Source: Candidatus Omnitrophota bacterium
GTDB lineage: Bacteria; Omnitrophota; Gorgyraeia; Gygaellales; Profunditerraquicolaceae
DNA length: 46,022 nt
Reading direction: 5' to 3'
Assembly: GCA_003644385.1 (NCBI GenBank)
Contig: QNCD01000004.1
Location: 1-46,022 of the forward strand
Under the pieces are notes generated by a model that was not told the DNA's origin, did not search any database, and saw only the letters and a list, made by a program, of their open reading frames with translations. Shown piece by piece: positions 17,443 through 26,190 of the stretch (positions within the stretch are counted from its first letter, which is position 1; each line of letters starts with the position of its first letter). Made by a program: the position numbers and the translations under genes.

Positions 17443-17499
17443 TTACCTTTTCGTACCAATAAAAAAGGGGAATTATATCCCCTTTTTTATAAAAGGTAA
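17443..17499 (-). terminator. Strong hairpin terminator downstream of the coiled-coil lipoprotein gene
   Basis: Core stem AAAAAAGGGG/CCCCTTTTTT (17461-17470 with 17479-17488), 8-base AT-rich loop, U-tract on both strands, so it can act bidirectionally. An outer 9-bp stem TTACCTTTT/AAAAGGTAA (17443-17451 with 17491-17499) encloses it and abuts the ribosome-binding site of the DUF4912 gene, so it may also limit read-through into that gene. Confidence 0.85.
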
Positions 17500-17558
17500 T
17501 ATTATCGGCTCCTTTTTACATTTTAATCTTTATAAAGTAACGGTTTAACACAGTAGTA

Positions 17559-17903
17559 TTAATTCTCTTCAGCCTCTTCTTTGATTTCAATTATTTGCTT
17601 GGGATTTTCTTCCTGGTTTTCAGCTGCGAGGTCTTCCTGCCCGAGCGAATCTTTAAGAGATTGATGAGCAGATCTTTCCTCTTCAAGCTCTTTACGGAGT
17701 CTGGCTAACTCTTCTTCGGCGGTTCTTTTCTCCTGGAGGGCCTTATTGATTTTCTCCTCCATATCTAAACGCAAAGAGAGCTCTTTCTCACGCGAGATCC
17801 TCTGACGGTTTGCCTGGCCGCAGGAAGCTACGGTGGAGATAAAAAATATAATTACTAAAATTAATAATATTAAAATCAGTTTATTTTTTGAATCTTCTCT
17901 CAT
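17559..17903 (-). CDS. Small coiled-coil lipoprotein, function unknown
   Basis: 114 residues. A hydrophobic N-terminal segment (KLILILLILVIIFFIST) ends in VASC, an acceptable lipobox, so the mature protein is probably anchored through Cys 28. The rest is almost entirely charged heptads (about residues 38-85, EKELSLRLDMEEKINKALQ and so on) predicting a long coiled coil, with an acidic tail. It follows the Pal-like gene by 35 bases and is closed by the terminator, so the two probably form one envelope-related unit. A membrane-anchored rather than lipid-modified form is the alternative. Confidence 0.75.
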   Translation of the reverse strand: MREDSKNKLILILLILVIIFFISTVASCGQANRQRISREKELSLRLDMEEKINKALQEKRTAEEELARLRKELEEERSAHQSLKDSLGQEDLAAENQEENPKQIIEIKEEAEEN

Positions 17904-17938
17904 ACCTAAATTAGACCTTGGCTGTTATGCTAAAGCGA

Positions 17939-18583
17939 TTATTTTACTTTGGTTTGAGAATAAGCCGCTGTAACCCCTTCATCCTTTGCCCGCTTGGTTA
18001 ACTCTGGGAGTATTACGATTTCAACCCTTCGGTTTAACTGGCGGCCTTCTTTTGTAGCGTTTGATGCCACAGGCCGGTATTCGCCGTAAGCTATAGCTGC
18101 AAGACGGGAAGGTTCAACCCCGGCATTATCGCTAAGATAATGCAAAACGCCAAGCGCGCGCGCAGAAGATAACTCCCAATTGGATTTCCAGCCTGAAAAC
18201 TTAATCGGCACGTTATCAGTATGCCCTTCTATGCCTACGTTTAATAACGGAACATTTTCTTTTAAAACCCTGGCTACTTTATCTAAAATAGAATAGCTTC
18301 TGCTCCTTATGCTGGCTTTGCCTGAGTCATACAGAACATCTCCTAAGACCGTAATTACCAGCCCCTTTTCCTGCATTTTCAGTGATACTTCTTTATCTTC
18401 TATTTCACTCTGAAGCCGCTCTTCTAAAAGTTCCCTTGCCCTGCCTAGCTCGTTTAACTGCCGGGTTAATTCCTTGATTCTCTCCACATCCGAACGCCTG
18501 CCCTTTTGAAAAATAAACGTACAACCGGAAAAAGAAATAACTAAAAACAATACCAGCACGAACCTGAAAAGTTTTGACTTCAT
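17939..18583 (-). CDS. OmpA/Pal-type peptidoglycan-binding lipoprotein
   Basis: Outer-membrane lipoprotein expected to bind peptidoglycan. Signal peptide with lipobox ISFSGC (Cys 21), a coiled-coil segment (about 33-65), then an OmpA C-terminal domain (about 75-195) with YDSGKASI, GIEGHTDNVPI, NWELSSARALGVLHYL and LNRRVEIVI, which carries the Asp and Arg that hold diaminopimelate. The domain is close to the MotB/Pal group. 214 residues. It has AAGGAGGT before ATG and a clear promoter 50 bases upstream; the coiled-coil lipoprotein follows. Confidence 0.9.
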   Translation of the reverse strand: MKSKLFRFVLVLFLVISFSGCTFIFQKGRRSDVERIKELTRQLNELGRARELLEERLQSEIEDKEVSLKMQEKGLVITVLGDVLYDSGKASIRSRSYSILDKVARVLKENVPLLNVGIEGHTDNVPIKFSGWKSNWELSSARALGVLHYLSDNAGVEPSRLAAIAYGEYRPVASNATKEGRQLNRRVEIVILPELTKRAKDEGVTAAYSQTKVK

Positions 18584-18632
18584 AACTACCTCCTTAAAAA
18601 TGTGAATTTTAAAATTTTCGGTGAGGAACTAA

Positions 18633-18661
18633 ACTATAACACAATCAATGGGTTTAGTCAA
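18633..18661 (-). promoter_or_regulatory. Sigma-70-type promoter for the Pal-like lipoprotein gene
   Basis: Minus strand: -35 TTGACT (18661-18656), 17-base spacer, -10 TATAGT (18638-18633). Each box matches consensus at five of six positions. Predicted start near 18626 gives a leader of about 40 bases ending in the AAGGAGGT ribosome-binding site. The best promoter in the window. Confidence 0.8.
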
Positions 18662-18685
18662 GTTGTTTTCCATAAGCCCTTTGGA

Positions 18686-19981
<1,296 letters not shown>

Positions 19982-19982
19982 T

Positions 19983-20006
19983 CACAAAGCCACAAAGACA
20001 CAAAGT
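19983..20006. repeat. Octamer tandem array (CACAAAGN) between the HCS-like gene and purA
   Basis: Three 8-base units on the + strand: CACAAAGC, CACAAAGA, CACAAAGT. About 40 bases further right (around 20047-20065) is a degenerate GACGTTGTGTCGTGTAACC, related to the TTGTGACG octamers in lpxK. The gap 19955-20081 is otherwise featureless. Confidence 0.8.
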
Positions 20007-20081
20007 CACACCTATTTCTCAAATTACCATTACTTGTGAGATGATGACGTTGTGTCGTGTAACCCATTCTTTCCCTGGATA

Positions 20082-21317
20082 TCAAGGGCTCATCGTGAAA
20101 ATCTTGCGCGCAATCTCCGGATACTTGCCGATAAATTTCAATTCTTCATCTACCAGAGGCTTCTGGTTATGCACATTGGCATAGCGGACTAATTCCAGGA
20201 TCTCGGCTGCTTCTTTTTCGTCATGAAAGGCGATTTCTAATTTCTCATATACGTTCCTGAAGCCTTTTATCCCGGAATATTCTCCTGCCGTAATCTTGCG
20301 GCCGGTCTCAATAATTTCCGGTTCGCCGCGTCCTAATTCCTCAAAATCATAAAGCTCATAATTACGCCTGTCTTTAAGGGCGCCGTCGGCATGAATACCA
20401 GATTCGTGCGCAAAGGCATTCGCTCCTACACCCGGCTGGTTTATGGGAATAGATACCCCGAAAGCATAAGAAGCGTACTTGCATATCTTCCAGGCTAATT
20501 TCAAATTTATTCTTTCATCCAGAGAATAATCCTTCATGCCGCTGCCGTACTTGATAGCCAGAATTACGGAAATCAGATCTGCATTGCCGGCGCGCTCACC
20601 CATGCCGTTAACACAGGTATTTATGTAGGCATCAAGCCCGCAATCATTGGCTGCCTTTGCTCCGGCAATTGAATTAGCCACTACCAAACCTAAATCATTA
20701 TGGCAGTGTATTTCTAAAGGCAACTTCACTTTTGCCGCAATCTTCTTTATCCGTTCATAAATGGTGAAGGGCGTATCGCAACCTAAAGTATCGCAATAAC
20801 GAACCCTATCCGCCCCTGCATCTTTAGCAGCCTGTGCAAATTCGATTAAATATTCTATCCTGGTACGGGAAGCGTCTTCTGCGTTTACTCCCACACTTTG
20901 GGCTCCTGATTTTTTTGCTTCTTTGACTGCCTGTATCATTTCGCTGATCACTGACTTATGGTCTAATTTTCCTTTAAACTTGTGCATGATCATCTGATCG
21001 GAAGTAGAAATCGAAAGATTCAAATGTTTTATCTGGGGCACAAGGCTAAATGCGTTTTTTACATCCTCTCTTGTAGCCCTGACCCATCCGCCCAGCCTGA
21101 TAGGCGAAAGTAAGCCTTTTTTAACCAACTGAAGGTTAGCATTTAGGTAATTTGTTTCATGGCGTGTAACCGGAAAGCCGAATTCAGACTGAAAAGCGCC
21201 GAATTCGTTAAGGTAAATATTAATCATTGTCTTCTGCAGCTTAGAAAGGCAGATTCTCGAAGTCTGCACTCCGTCGCGGTTAGTGACGTCGATAATGTAA
21301 ATTTTAGGTTTTTTCAT
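20082..21317 (-). CDS. Homocitrate/isopropylmalate synthase family enzyme (possibly Re-citrate synthase)
   Basis: DRE-TIM metallolyase that condenses acetyl-CoA with a 2-oxo acid. Visible: VTNRDGVQTSR (DxR-type RDG) at about 11-21, ASRTRIEYLIEFA, RYCDTLGCDTPF, the metal-binding HCHNDLG and GMGERAGNAD, then FAHESGIHADG in the C-terminal region. 411 residues without a LeuA regulatory domain, so not a standard 2-isopropylmalate synthase. Candidates are homocitrate synthase or, from family memory, the Re-specific citrate synthase used by some anaerobes. No lysine or nif genes are nearby to favour homocitrate. Follows the metallophosphatase fusion by 17 bases. Confidence 0.8.
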   Translation of the reverse strand: MKKPKIYIIDVTNRDGVQTSRICLSKLQKTMINIYLNEFGAFQSEFGFPVTRHETNYLNANLQLVKKGLLSPIRLGGWVRATREDVKNAFSLVPQIKHLNLSISTSDQMIMHKFKGKLDHKSVISEMIQAVKEAKKSGAQSVGVNAEDASRTRIEYLIEFAQAAKDAGADRVRYCDTLGCDTPFTIYERIKKIAAKVKLPLEIHCHNDLGLVVANSIAGAKAANDCGLDAYINTCVNGMGERAGNADLISVILAIKYGSGMKDYSLDERINLKLAWKICKYASYAFGVSIPINQPGVGANAFAHESGIHADGALKDRRNYELYDFEELGRGEPEIIETGRKITAGEYSGIKGFRNVYEKLEIAFHDEKEAAEILELVRYANVHNQKPLVDEELKFIGKYPEIARKIFTMSP

Positions 21318-21334
21318 GCTACTCTCCTATCCCG

Positions 21335-23140
21335 CTATTTGCCGATAATATCTTTCCACTCTTCTTTACTGAGCGGTTTTGCGGACCCGAATATTTGCTG
21401 ATTGTTTAAAAGGTATGCTGGGCCATAACTGACCTCTAACTCCTTGTTTAGCCTGATATTTTCCCTAAGAAGCTCTTTGGCCTCATTACTCTTTGCGCAA
21501 TCTGCTATTTTTTCTGCTTCGATTTTATCATCCAGGCAATCCTGCCACCAGGAACTCTTTATGTCCTTAGTGCGGCAGCAAAGATAACCCTGGTAAAATT
21601 GCGGATAATACTTTTCCAGACAAACACAACGTAGATACTCTTCTAATTCTGCCCTGCCGAAGGCGGTAATGAAAATGCCCTCTTTGGCTTCATCGGCTAA
21701 AAAATGTATTTTTGGCCTAAAATCTCTGATTCCCTCCAACACCTTCGGGGTATCTCTTGAGTATAAACTTATAAACAAATCAAGGTTTCCTTTTGTCTTC
21801 TTTCTGTCTAAAAAATAATTCAAACCGCTGAAGTAGGGCTTTACTATATAGAAACCTAGCTTACTTTCGATATTTTCTTTTAACTGCGCAAACCCCGGAT
21901 CTTCTTCTACCTCTTTACGGAAAATATAGGCCGGTAAAGCAGTAATCCCCAATTTATTTATTAACCTCCGCGCATGCCAGTCGGGATAGGATAAATAACG
22001 GGGTTTTATCCCCCGGATAAAAACTTTTAGTTTTGCTATAGTTGCGCTGGTATCGCAGCCCAGACAATCTTCAGAGCTAATCACTAAAAGTTCGACTTCT
22101 TGTGGCTTTTCAATCAAACACTCAGCTTGGGCTGTACCGGGATTTTTGCATTTACCGCGTGAATCAGCTTTGCTGCAATTTCGATCGCAAAAACAAGCCG
22201 GTAAAATAGAGAGTATTGAAGGATCGTCAGCGATTATATCCGAAACGCGAATCTGCTCTTCTTTAAAATTAATGATTTTCTTATCTTCGATTTCTAACCA
22301 TAAACTGCTTAACTTTCGGGCCTGCCAGACGGGACGGGTAAAAATCGTTGAGCCTATTTTGCGCGGAACCTGGGATTGTCCGCCGACATGGCCACTAAGC
22401 AATATATCAATCCCCTCTATTTCTTTAATTAAATTTAAATCTTCCGATTCGCCAAGATGGCTGAGAAGAATAATAATATCCGCATTATCTTTTTTTAAAT
22501 CCCTGATTGTTTTTCTTATTGCTTCTTTTGGCTCAATAAACCCCAACCCTCCCGCTATTGTTTGAGCACCAGGCGTAGTAACTCCTACAATGCCTATCTT
22601 GATCCCGGATAAATCTTTTATAATGTACGGTTTAATCGGTAAGCTTTCAGAACCCGGTTTGGCTACAATATTACAAGTGAGAAAGTTTAAGTTTCTATTT
22701 TCTAAATTTTCCAAAAGAAAGTTCTTTCCGAAATTAAATTCGTCATCTCCTATTGCCGCAGCATCATAACCGATCAACTCCATAGATTTAAGATTTAACA
22801 GCGTCCTTGCCATATCCAGTTCTACGTTCTGGGTATAAGCATCCTGCAGGCCGCCGGCAAAAAAACCACCTGTATCCAGCAATATTAGGTTAGGACTGGC
22901 TTCTCTTAACTGTTTTAGCAAAGTTGCACGACGAGCCACTCCTCCGTCTCGCTCTACCGGACAATTACAAGGATATAGCATAGCGTGGGTTTCACCGGTA
23001 AATAAAATAGTAACTTCTTCGCAGTAAGCCGAATTAATGACAAATGACAAATGACAAATGACAAATAAAAGCCAGGCAACGCTGAAAAAAAGAAAATCTG
23101 CTTTAAATCTTTTATTTTTCATTCTAAAATTTGAACTCAC
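21335..23140 (-). CDS. Secreted 5'-nucleotidase-like metallophosphatase fused to thioredoxin-like domains
   Basis: 601 residues. A signal peptide (to about residue 40) is partly encoded by a perfect heptamer repeat. Residues 41-300 have the UshA-type metallophosphatase fold, but ligands are changed: usual DxH is ETH (50-52), GD is GG (91-92), GNHE is GDDE (131-134) and GHxH is GHVG (250-253); only LSHLG (His 228) looks standard. Then a Cys-rich segment (316, 318, 322, 331, 341), a thioredoxin-like domain with CLGC (359-362), and a second one toward the C-terminus (YLCCRTKD, SSWWQDCLD, GPAYLLNNQQIFG). Probably a periplasmic thiol/redox protein rather than an active nucleotidase. GTG 23140 overlaps the serA stop as GTGA; ATG 23122 is an alternative start. 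Confidence 0.75.
   Translation of the reverse strand: MSSNFRMKNKRFKADFLFFSVAWLLFVICHLSFVINSAYCEEVTILFTGETHAMLYPCNCPVERDGGVARRATLLKQLREASPNLILLDTGGFFAGGLQDAYTQNVELDMARTLLNLKSMELIGYDAAAIGDDEFNFGKNFLLENLENRNLNFLTCNIVAKPGSESLPIKPYIIKDLSGIKIGIVGVTTPGAQTIAGGLGFIEPKEAIRKTIRDLKKDNADIIILLSHLGESEDLNLIKEIEGIDILLSGHVGGQSQVPRKIGSTIFTRPVWQARKLSSLWLEIEDKKIINFKEEQIRVSDIIADDPSILSILPACFCDRNCSKADSRGKCKNPGTAQAECLIEKPQEVELLVISSEDCLGCDTSATIAKLKVFIRGIKPRYLSYPDWHARRLINKLGITALPAYIFRKEVEEDPGFAQLKENIESKLGFYIVKPYFSGLNYFLDRKKTKGNLDLFISLYSRDTPKVLEGIRDFRPKIHFLADEAKEGIFITAFGRAELEEYLRCVCLEKYYPQFYQGYLCCRTKDIKSSWWQDCLDDKIEAEKIADCAKSNEAKELLRENIRLNKELEVSYGPAYLLNNQQIFGSAKPLSKEEWKDIIGK
23036..23063. repeat. Perfect heptamer array (AATGACA x4) in a signal peptide
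   Basis: Four identical 7-base units on the + strand. On the coding strand they spell TTTGTCA-type codons giving FVICHLSFVIN in the hydrophobic core of the metallophosphatase fusion's signal peptide. The same unit forms the arrays at 40667-40800. Confidence 0.9.
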
Positions 23141-24720
23141 AACTTTATAATCTTAACTGAGAGGATATTCTCGGTCTTTTTTATTTTATTTAGTAATTCC
23201 GGAGAAACAGGGCTATCTACGTTCAATACGGAAACTGCTTTGCCTCCTGGAGTATCTCGGCCGAAAGTCATCGTCGCAATATTGACGTTATGTTCAGCTA
23301 AGAGGGTTCCCAGATTACCGATGACTCCGGGCCTATCCAAATTCTGTATCACAATCATCTCTCCAAAAAGCGATAATTCTACGTAATATTTATCGACTTT
23401 TACGATCCGGGGTTGTTTATTAGGAGAAAGGGTACCGTAAATTGTCCTGGCTTCCTTATCAGTTTTAATTTCAAGCTTTATTAAAGTTACAAAGTCTTCC
23501 TCCTTGGAAGACTTCACTTCTTTGATCTTGATCCCCCGCTCTTTAGCAAGCGCCGGAGCATTAACAAAATTAACCGTTTCTTTTAAAATAGGTTCAAGTA
23601 TTCCTTTAATCAAAGCCATGGTTAGGGGGCTTAAATCATACTTGATAATCTCACCGCTGTAAGTAATATTTACTGCACTGAACCTACCCTCGGCCAATTG
23701 TCCGGAGAATACTCCTATTTTTTCAGAAAGCACTATATAAGGTTCTAATATCTTATAGACCTCTGTCTCAACAGAAGGATAATTTGCGGCATTGCGTATA
23801 CCTTTGCCTAAAAGGGCATCGCGCACAATTTGCGCCACTTCGATTGCAACATTAACCTGAGCCTCTTCGGTAGACGCACCTAAATGAGGGGTAGTCAATA
23901 TGTTATCTAACTTAAGCAGCTGGGAATCCGCAGGAAGCGGTTCTTGTTCGTAAACATCCAGAGCGGCTCCTGCAACCTTACTCTCCTTAACGGCCTCGAC
24001 CAATGCCTTTTCGTCAATAATCCCGCCCCTGGCGCAATTGATTACACGCACGCCTCTTTTCATTAAAGTGAATTCTTTCGTAGAAATCATGTGTTTTGTC
24101 TCATCAGTTATAGGCGTATGCACGGTAATGTAATCAGAATTCTTCAGTAGTTCATTCAATTCCGCTACCTCAACACCTGTACCTTCTGCTGCTTCAATCG
24201 ATAAGAAAGGGTCATACGCCAAAATTTTCATCCCAAAAGAAAGAGCGCGTTTTGCTACTTCTTTGCCTATTCTTCCTAATCCTATAATACCTAAAGTCTT
24301 GCCATAAAGCTCTACCCCCATAAATTTTGAACGCTTCCATTCCCCTTTCTTCAATGATTCATTGGCCTGGGCGATATTCCTGGATAGCGCCAGAACCATG
24401 CTCATTGTATGTTCTGCGGTAGATATAGTGTTGCCTGCCGGAGTATTCATTACGATGATTCCTTTTTGTGTTGCCGCCTCCAAATCCACATTATCCAGCC
24501 CCACTCCGGCGCGGCCGATTACTTTCAGCTTTGTTGCTGCTTCAATTACTTCTTTGTTTAACTTGGTTGCGCTTCTTACTAAAATAGCATTATAATCTTT
24601 AATTATATTTTTTAACTCTTCGGGTTTTAAACCGGTTTTCACCTCAACGCTAAATTCCTTAACTTCTTTAAGAATCTTCAAACCCTCGTCGGATAAAGGG
24701 TCACTAACTAAAATCTTCAT
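23137..24720 (-). CDS. serA: D-3-phosphoglycerate dehydrogenase
   Basis: NAD-dependent first step of phosphorylated serine synthesis. The substrate/cofactor region has VIGRAGVGLDNVDLEAA, the NAD fold LGIIGLGRIGKEVA, active-site RGGIIDEKALVEA and the catalytic His in TTPHLGASTEEAQ. After residue 320 comes the intervening domain and a C-terminal ACT domain (MIVIQNLDRPGVIGNLGTLL). 527 residues, the long (type I) form. GAGGAGG precedes ATG. An aminotransferase two genes upstream may supply the next step. Confidence 0.96.
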   Translation of the reverse strand: MKILVSDPLSDEGLKILKEVKEFSVEVKTGLKPEELKNIIKDYNAILVRSATKLNKEVIEAATKLKVIGRAGVGLDNVDLEAATQKGIIVMNTPAGNTISTAEHTMSMVLALSRNIAQANESLKKGEWKRSKFMGVELYGKTLGIIGLGRIGKEVAKRALSFGMKILAYDPFLSIEAAEGTGVEVAELNELLKNSDYITVHTPITDETKHMISTKEFTLMKRGVRVINCARGGIIDEKALVEAVKESKVAGAALDVYEQEPLPADSQLLKLDNILTTPHLGASTEEAQVNVAIEVAQIVRDALLGKGIRNAANYPSVETEVYKILEPYIVLSEKIGVFSGQLAEGRFSAVNITYSGEIIKYDLSPLTMALIKGILEPILKETVNFVNAPALAKERGIKIKEVKSSKEEDFVTLIKLEIKTDKEARTIYGTLSPNKQPRIVKVDKYYVELSLFGEMIVIQNLDRPGVIGNLGTLLAEHNVNIATMTFGRDTPGGKAVSVLNVDSPVSPELLNKIKKTENILSVKIIKL

Positions 24721-24758
24721 TTATTTCCTCCTCTAAATTATCATACTTTATTTTTTAT

Positions 24759-25796
24759 CTATTGCTTGAATGATTTTGTACTGTAAATTTCGTAGGTATC
24801 TGAACTGATGAAGCCGCTTTCAAAAAGCATATCCAAAGACTTTTGCATTGAATGCATTTTGTATTGAGAACTTGTCTGAATTATCGATGGTAGCTGGGTA
24901 AATTCTTCGTTTCTTATAATTCTCTTTACCGCGGTATTAACTGTACAAACTTCGGTTGCCAAAACGCGTTTAGTGCCGCTTTTATGAGGCAGGAGCTCCT
25001 GGACGATTACTGCCTTAAGAGAATGCGATAAGCGATTACAAATATAATGCCTTTGTTCTGAAGGAAAAAAACTTAATATTCGCTCAAAAACTTGAACGGA
25101 GTCGGTACTGTGTAAAGAGATTATTACCAGATGCCCTGTCTCTGCTGTCGCAATCGCTGCCTCGATACTGTCAGAATCAAAGATCTCCCCGACAATAATT
25201 ACATCGGCATCCTGCCTTAAAGATGCCTTAAGGCCTGCCGCAAACGAAGTAACATCTACACCCACCTCTTTTTGTTTAACTATCGCCTTGACATTGCGGT
25301 GCATATATTCTATAGGCTTTTCTAAAGAAAGGGTCGCGCCTCCCTTTGTTTTATTTATAATGTCAATCATTAGCGAAATGGTGGTGCTCTTACTCGAACC
25401 GGTAGCCCCTCCTATAATCACTATCCCGTCGTTAAGCTGACAGAGATCGGTAATAATCTGGGGCAGGCCTAACTCGTTCATGTTATAGATATAAGGCAGG
25501 ATATTTCTAAAAACTACCTCGGTTGCTTCCCGCTGTTGATAAGTACCCACTCTGAACCTTGAATCCGAAGAAGGAGAAAATGAAAAATCTAAATCCTTAT
25601 TGGCCTCTAAATGCTGCTTTTGCCATTCGCTAAGAATGCTATAAATCATATTTTTAATTTCCTGCGCAGACAAAGCCTGGTTATCCAGCGGGATGAGGTC
25701 TACGTATCTTCTTACCATTGGCGGAGAATTGACTGTAAGGTGAAGGTCGGATAACTCTTTATTCTTAACTTTTTCCAAAAGATTCATAATATCCAT
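24759..25796 (-). CDS. PilT-family secretion ATPase with altered catalytic motifs
   Basis: Related to PilT, the hexameric ATPase for type IV pilus retraction. PAS-like N-domain (1-100), then the RecA-like domain. Walker A is GATGSSKST (130-138) where PilT has GPTGSGKST, so the Gly before Lys is Ser. The Asp box is LEKPIEY (158-164) rather than EDPIEY. Walker B/Arg segment is VGEIFDSDS instead of VGEMRD. His-box residues TGH (222) and LHS (229) remain. The Lys and catalytic Glu positions are kept, so weak activity is possible, but the pattern suggests a divergent or decaying paralogue. A PilZ pseudogene lies immediately upstream and no other pilus gene is in the window. Confidence 0.85.
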   Translation of the reverse strand: MDIMNLLEKVKNKELSDLHLTVNSPPMVRRYVDLIPLDNQALSAQEIKNMIYSILSEWQKQHLEANKDLDFSFSPSSDSRFRVGTYQQREATEVVFRNILPYIYNMNELGLPQIITDLCQLNDGIVIIGGATGSSKSTTISLMIDIINKTKGGATLSLEKPIEYMHRNVKAIVKQKEVGVDVTSFAAGLKASLRQDADVIIVGEIFDSDSIEAAIATAETGHLVIISLHSTDSVQVFERILSFFPSEQRHYICNRLSHSLKAVIVQELLPHKSGTKRVLATEVCTVNTAVKRIIRNEEFTQLPSIIQTSSQYKMHSMQKSLDMLFESGFISSDTYEIYSTKSFKQ

Positions 25797-25818
25797 CCTA
25801 TTGATATGCTCTGTAATT

Positions 25819-26143
25819 TCATTTTTTTGCCTTCCGTAAATTTAGAAAGTCTACGCCGATATTGTAAATGCCCTCAGCTATCTTTTCCGCTCTGGTAACC
25901 TTCCTCTCGGTTTCTATATTTTTAGGAGGCAATCCCCGGCATCTCAATAATTAATTTCATCTGTGTATCCAGGGGTATCTGTCCGCTATTCTCAAAAGGC
26001 AGACCCTTATGGCTGATATTCTTAGTCAAAGAACTCTACATTATTCCCTTAGGCCCGCAAGGAGTTAACAGCTGGTACCTAAATTTTAATTCTAAGGATA
26101 AACGTGAAGCGCCGCACCTCTCTTTTTCCGTTTGTTTTTTTAT
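25819..26143 (-). pseudogene. Decayed PilZ-domain gene
   Basis: The 394-base gap holds a recognisable but broken PilZ gene. A GGGAGGGAGG ribosome-binding site (about 26157-26147) precedes ATA where ATG is expected (26143). The frame reads KKQTEKERCGASRLSLELKF; the RxxxR c-di-GMP motif has Cys for its first Arg. A TAG lies at codon 36 (26038-26036). In the same frame comes SLTKNISHKGLPFENSG with the N-x-S-x-x-G motif, up to EMPGIAS. A frameshift near codon 74 then moves to the frame reading KNIETERKVTRAEKIAEG and YNIGVDFLNL, ending at TGA 25821-25819. Start loss, nonsense and frameshift together mean a true pseudogene. The c-di-GMP receptor lay directly upstream of the PilT-like gene. Confidence 0.85.
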
Positions 26144-26190
26144 AACCTCCCTCCCTGCCACTGAAAGAAATTCTTTTATCGAATACCTGA

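Noticed and set aside
23036-23063. CRISPR array
   Set aside because: Repeat units are 7 bases and directly adjacent with no spacers; no cas genes in the window.
25819-26143. Programmed frameshift in a live PilZ gene
   Set aside because: In addition to the frameshift there is an in-frame TAG and no normal start codon, so a single recoding event cannot rescue it.
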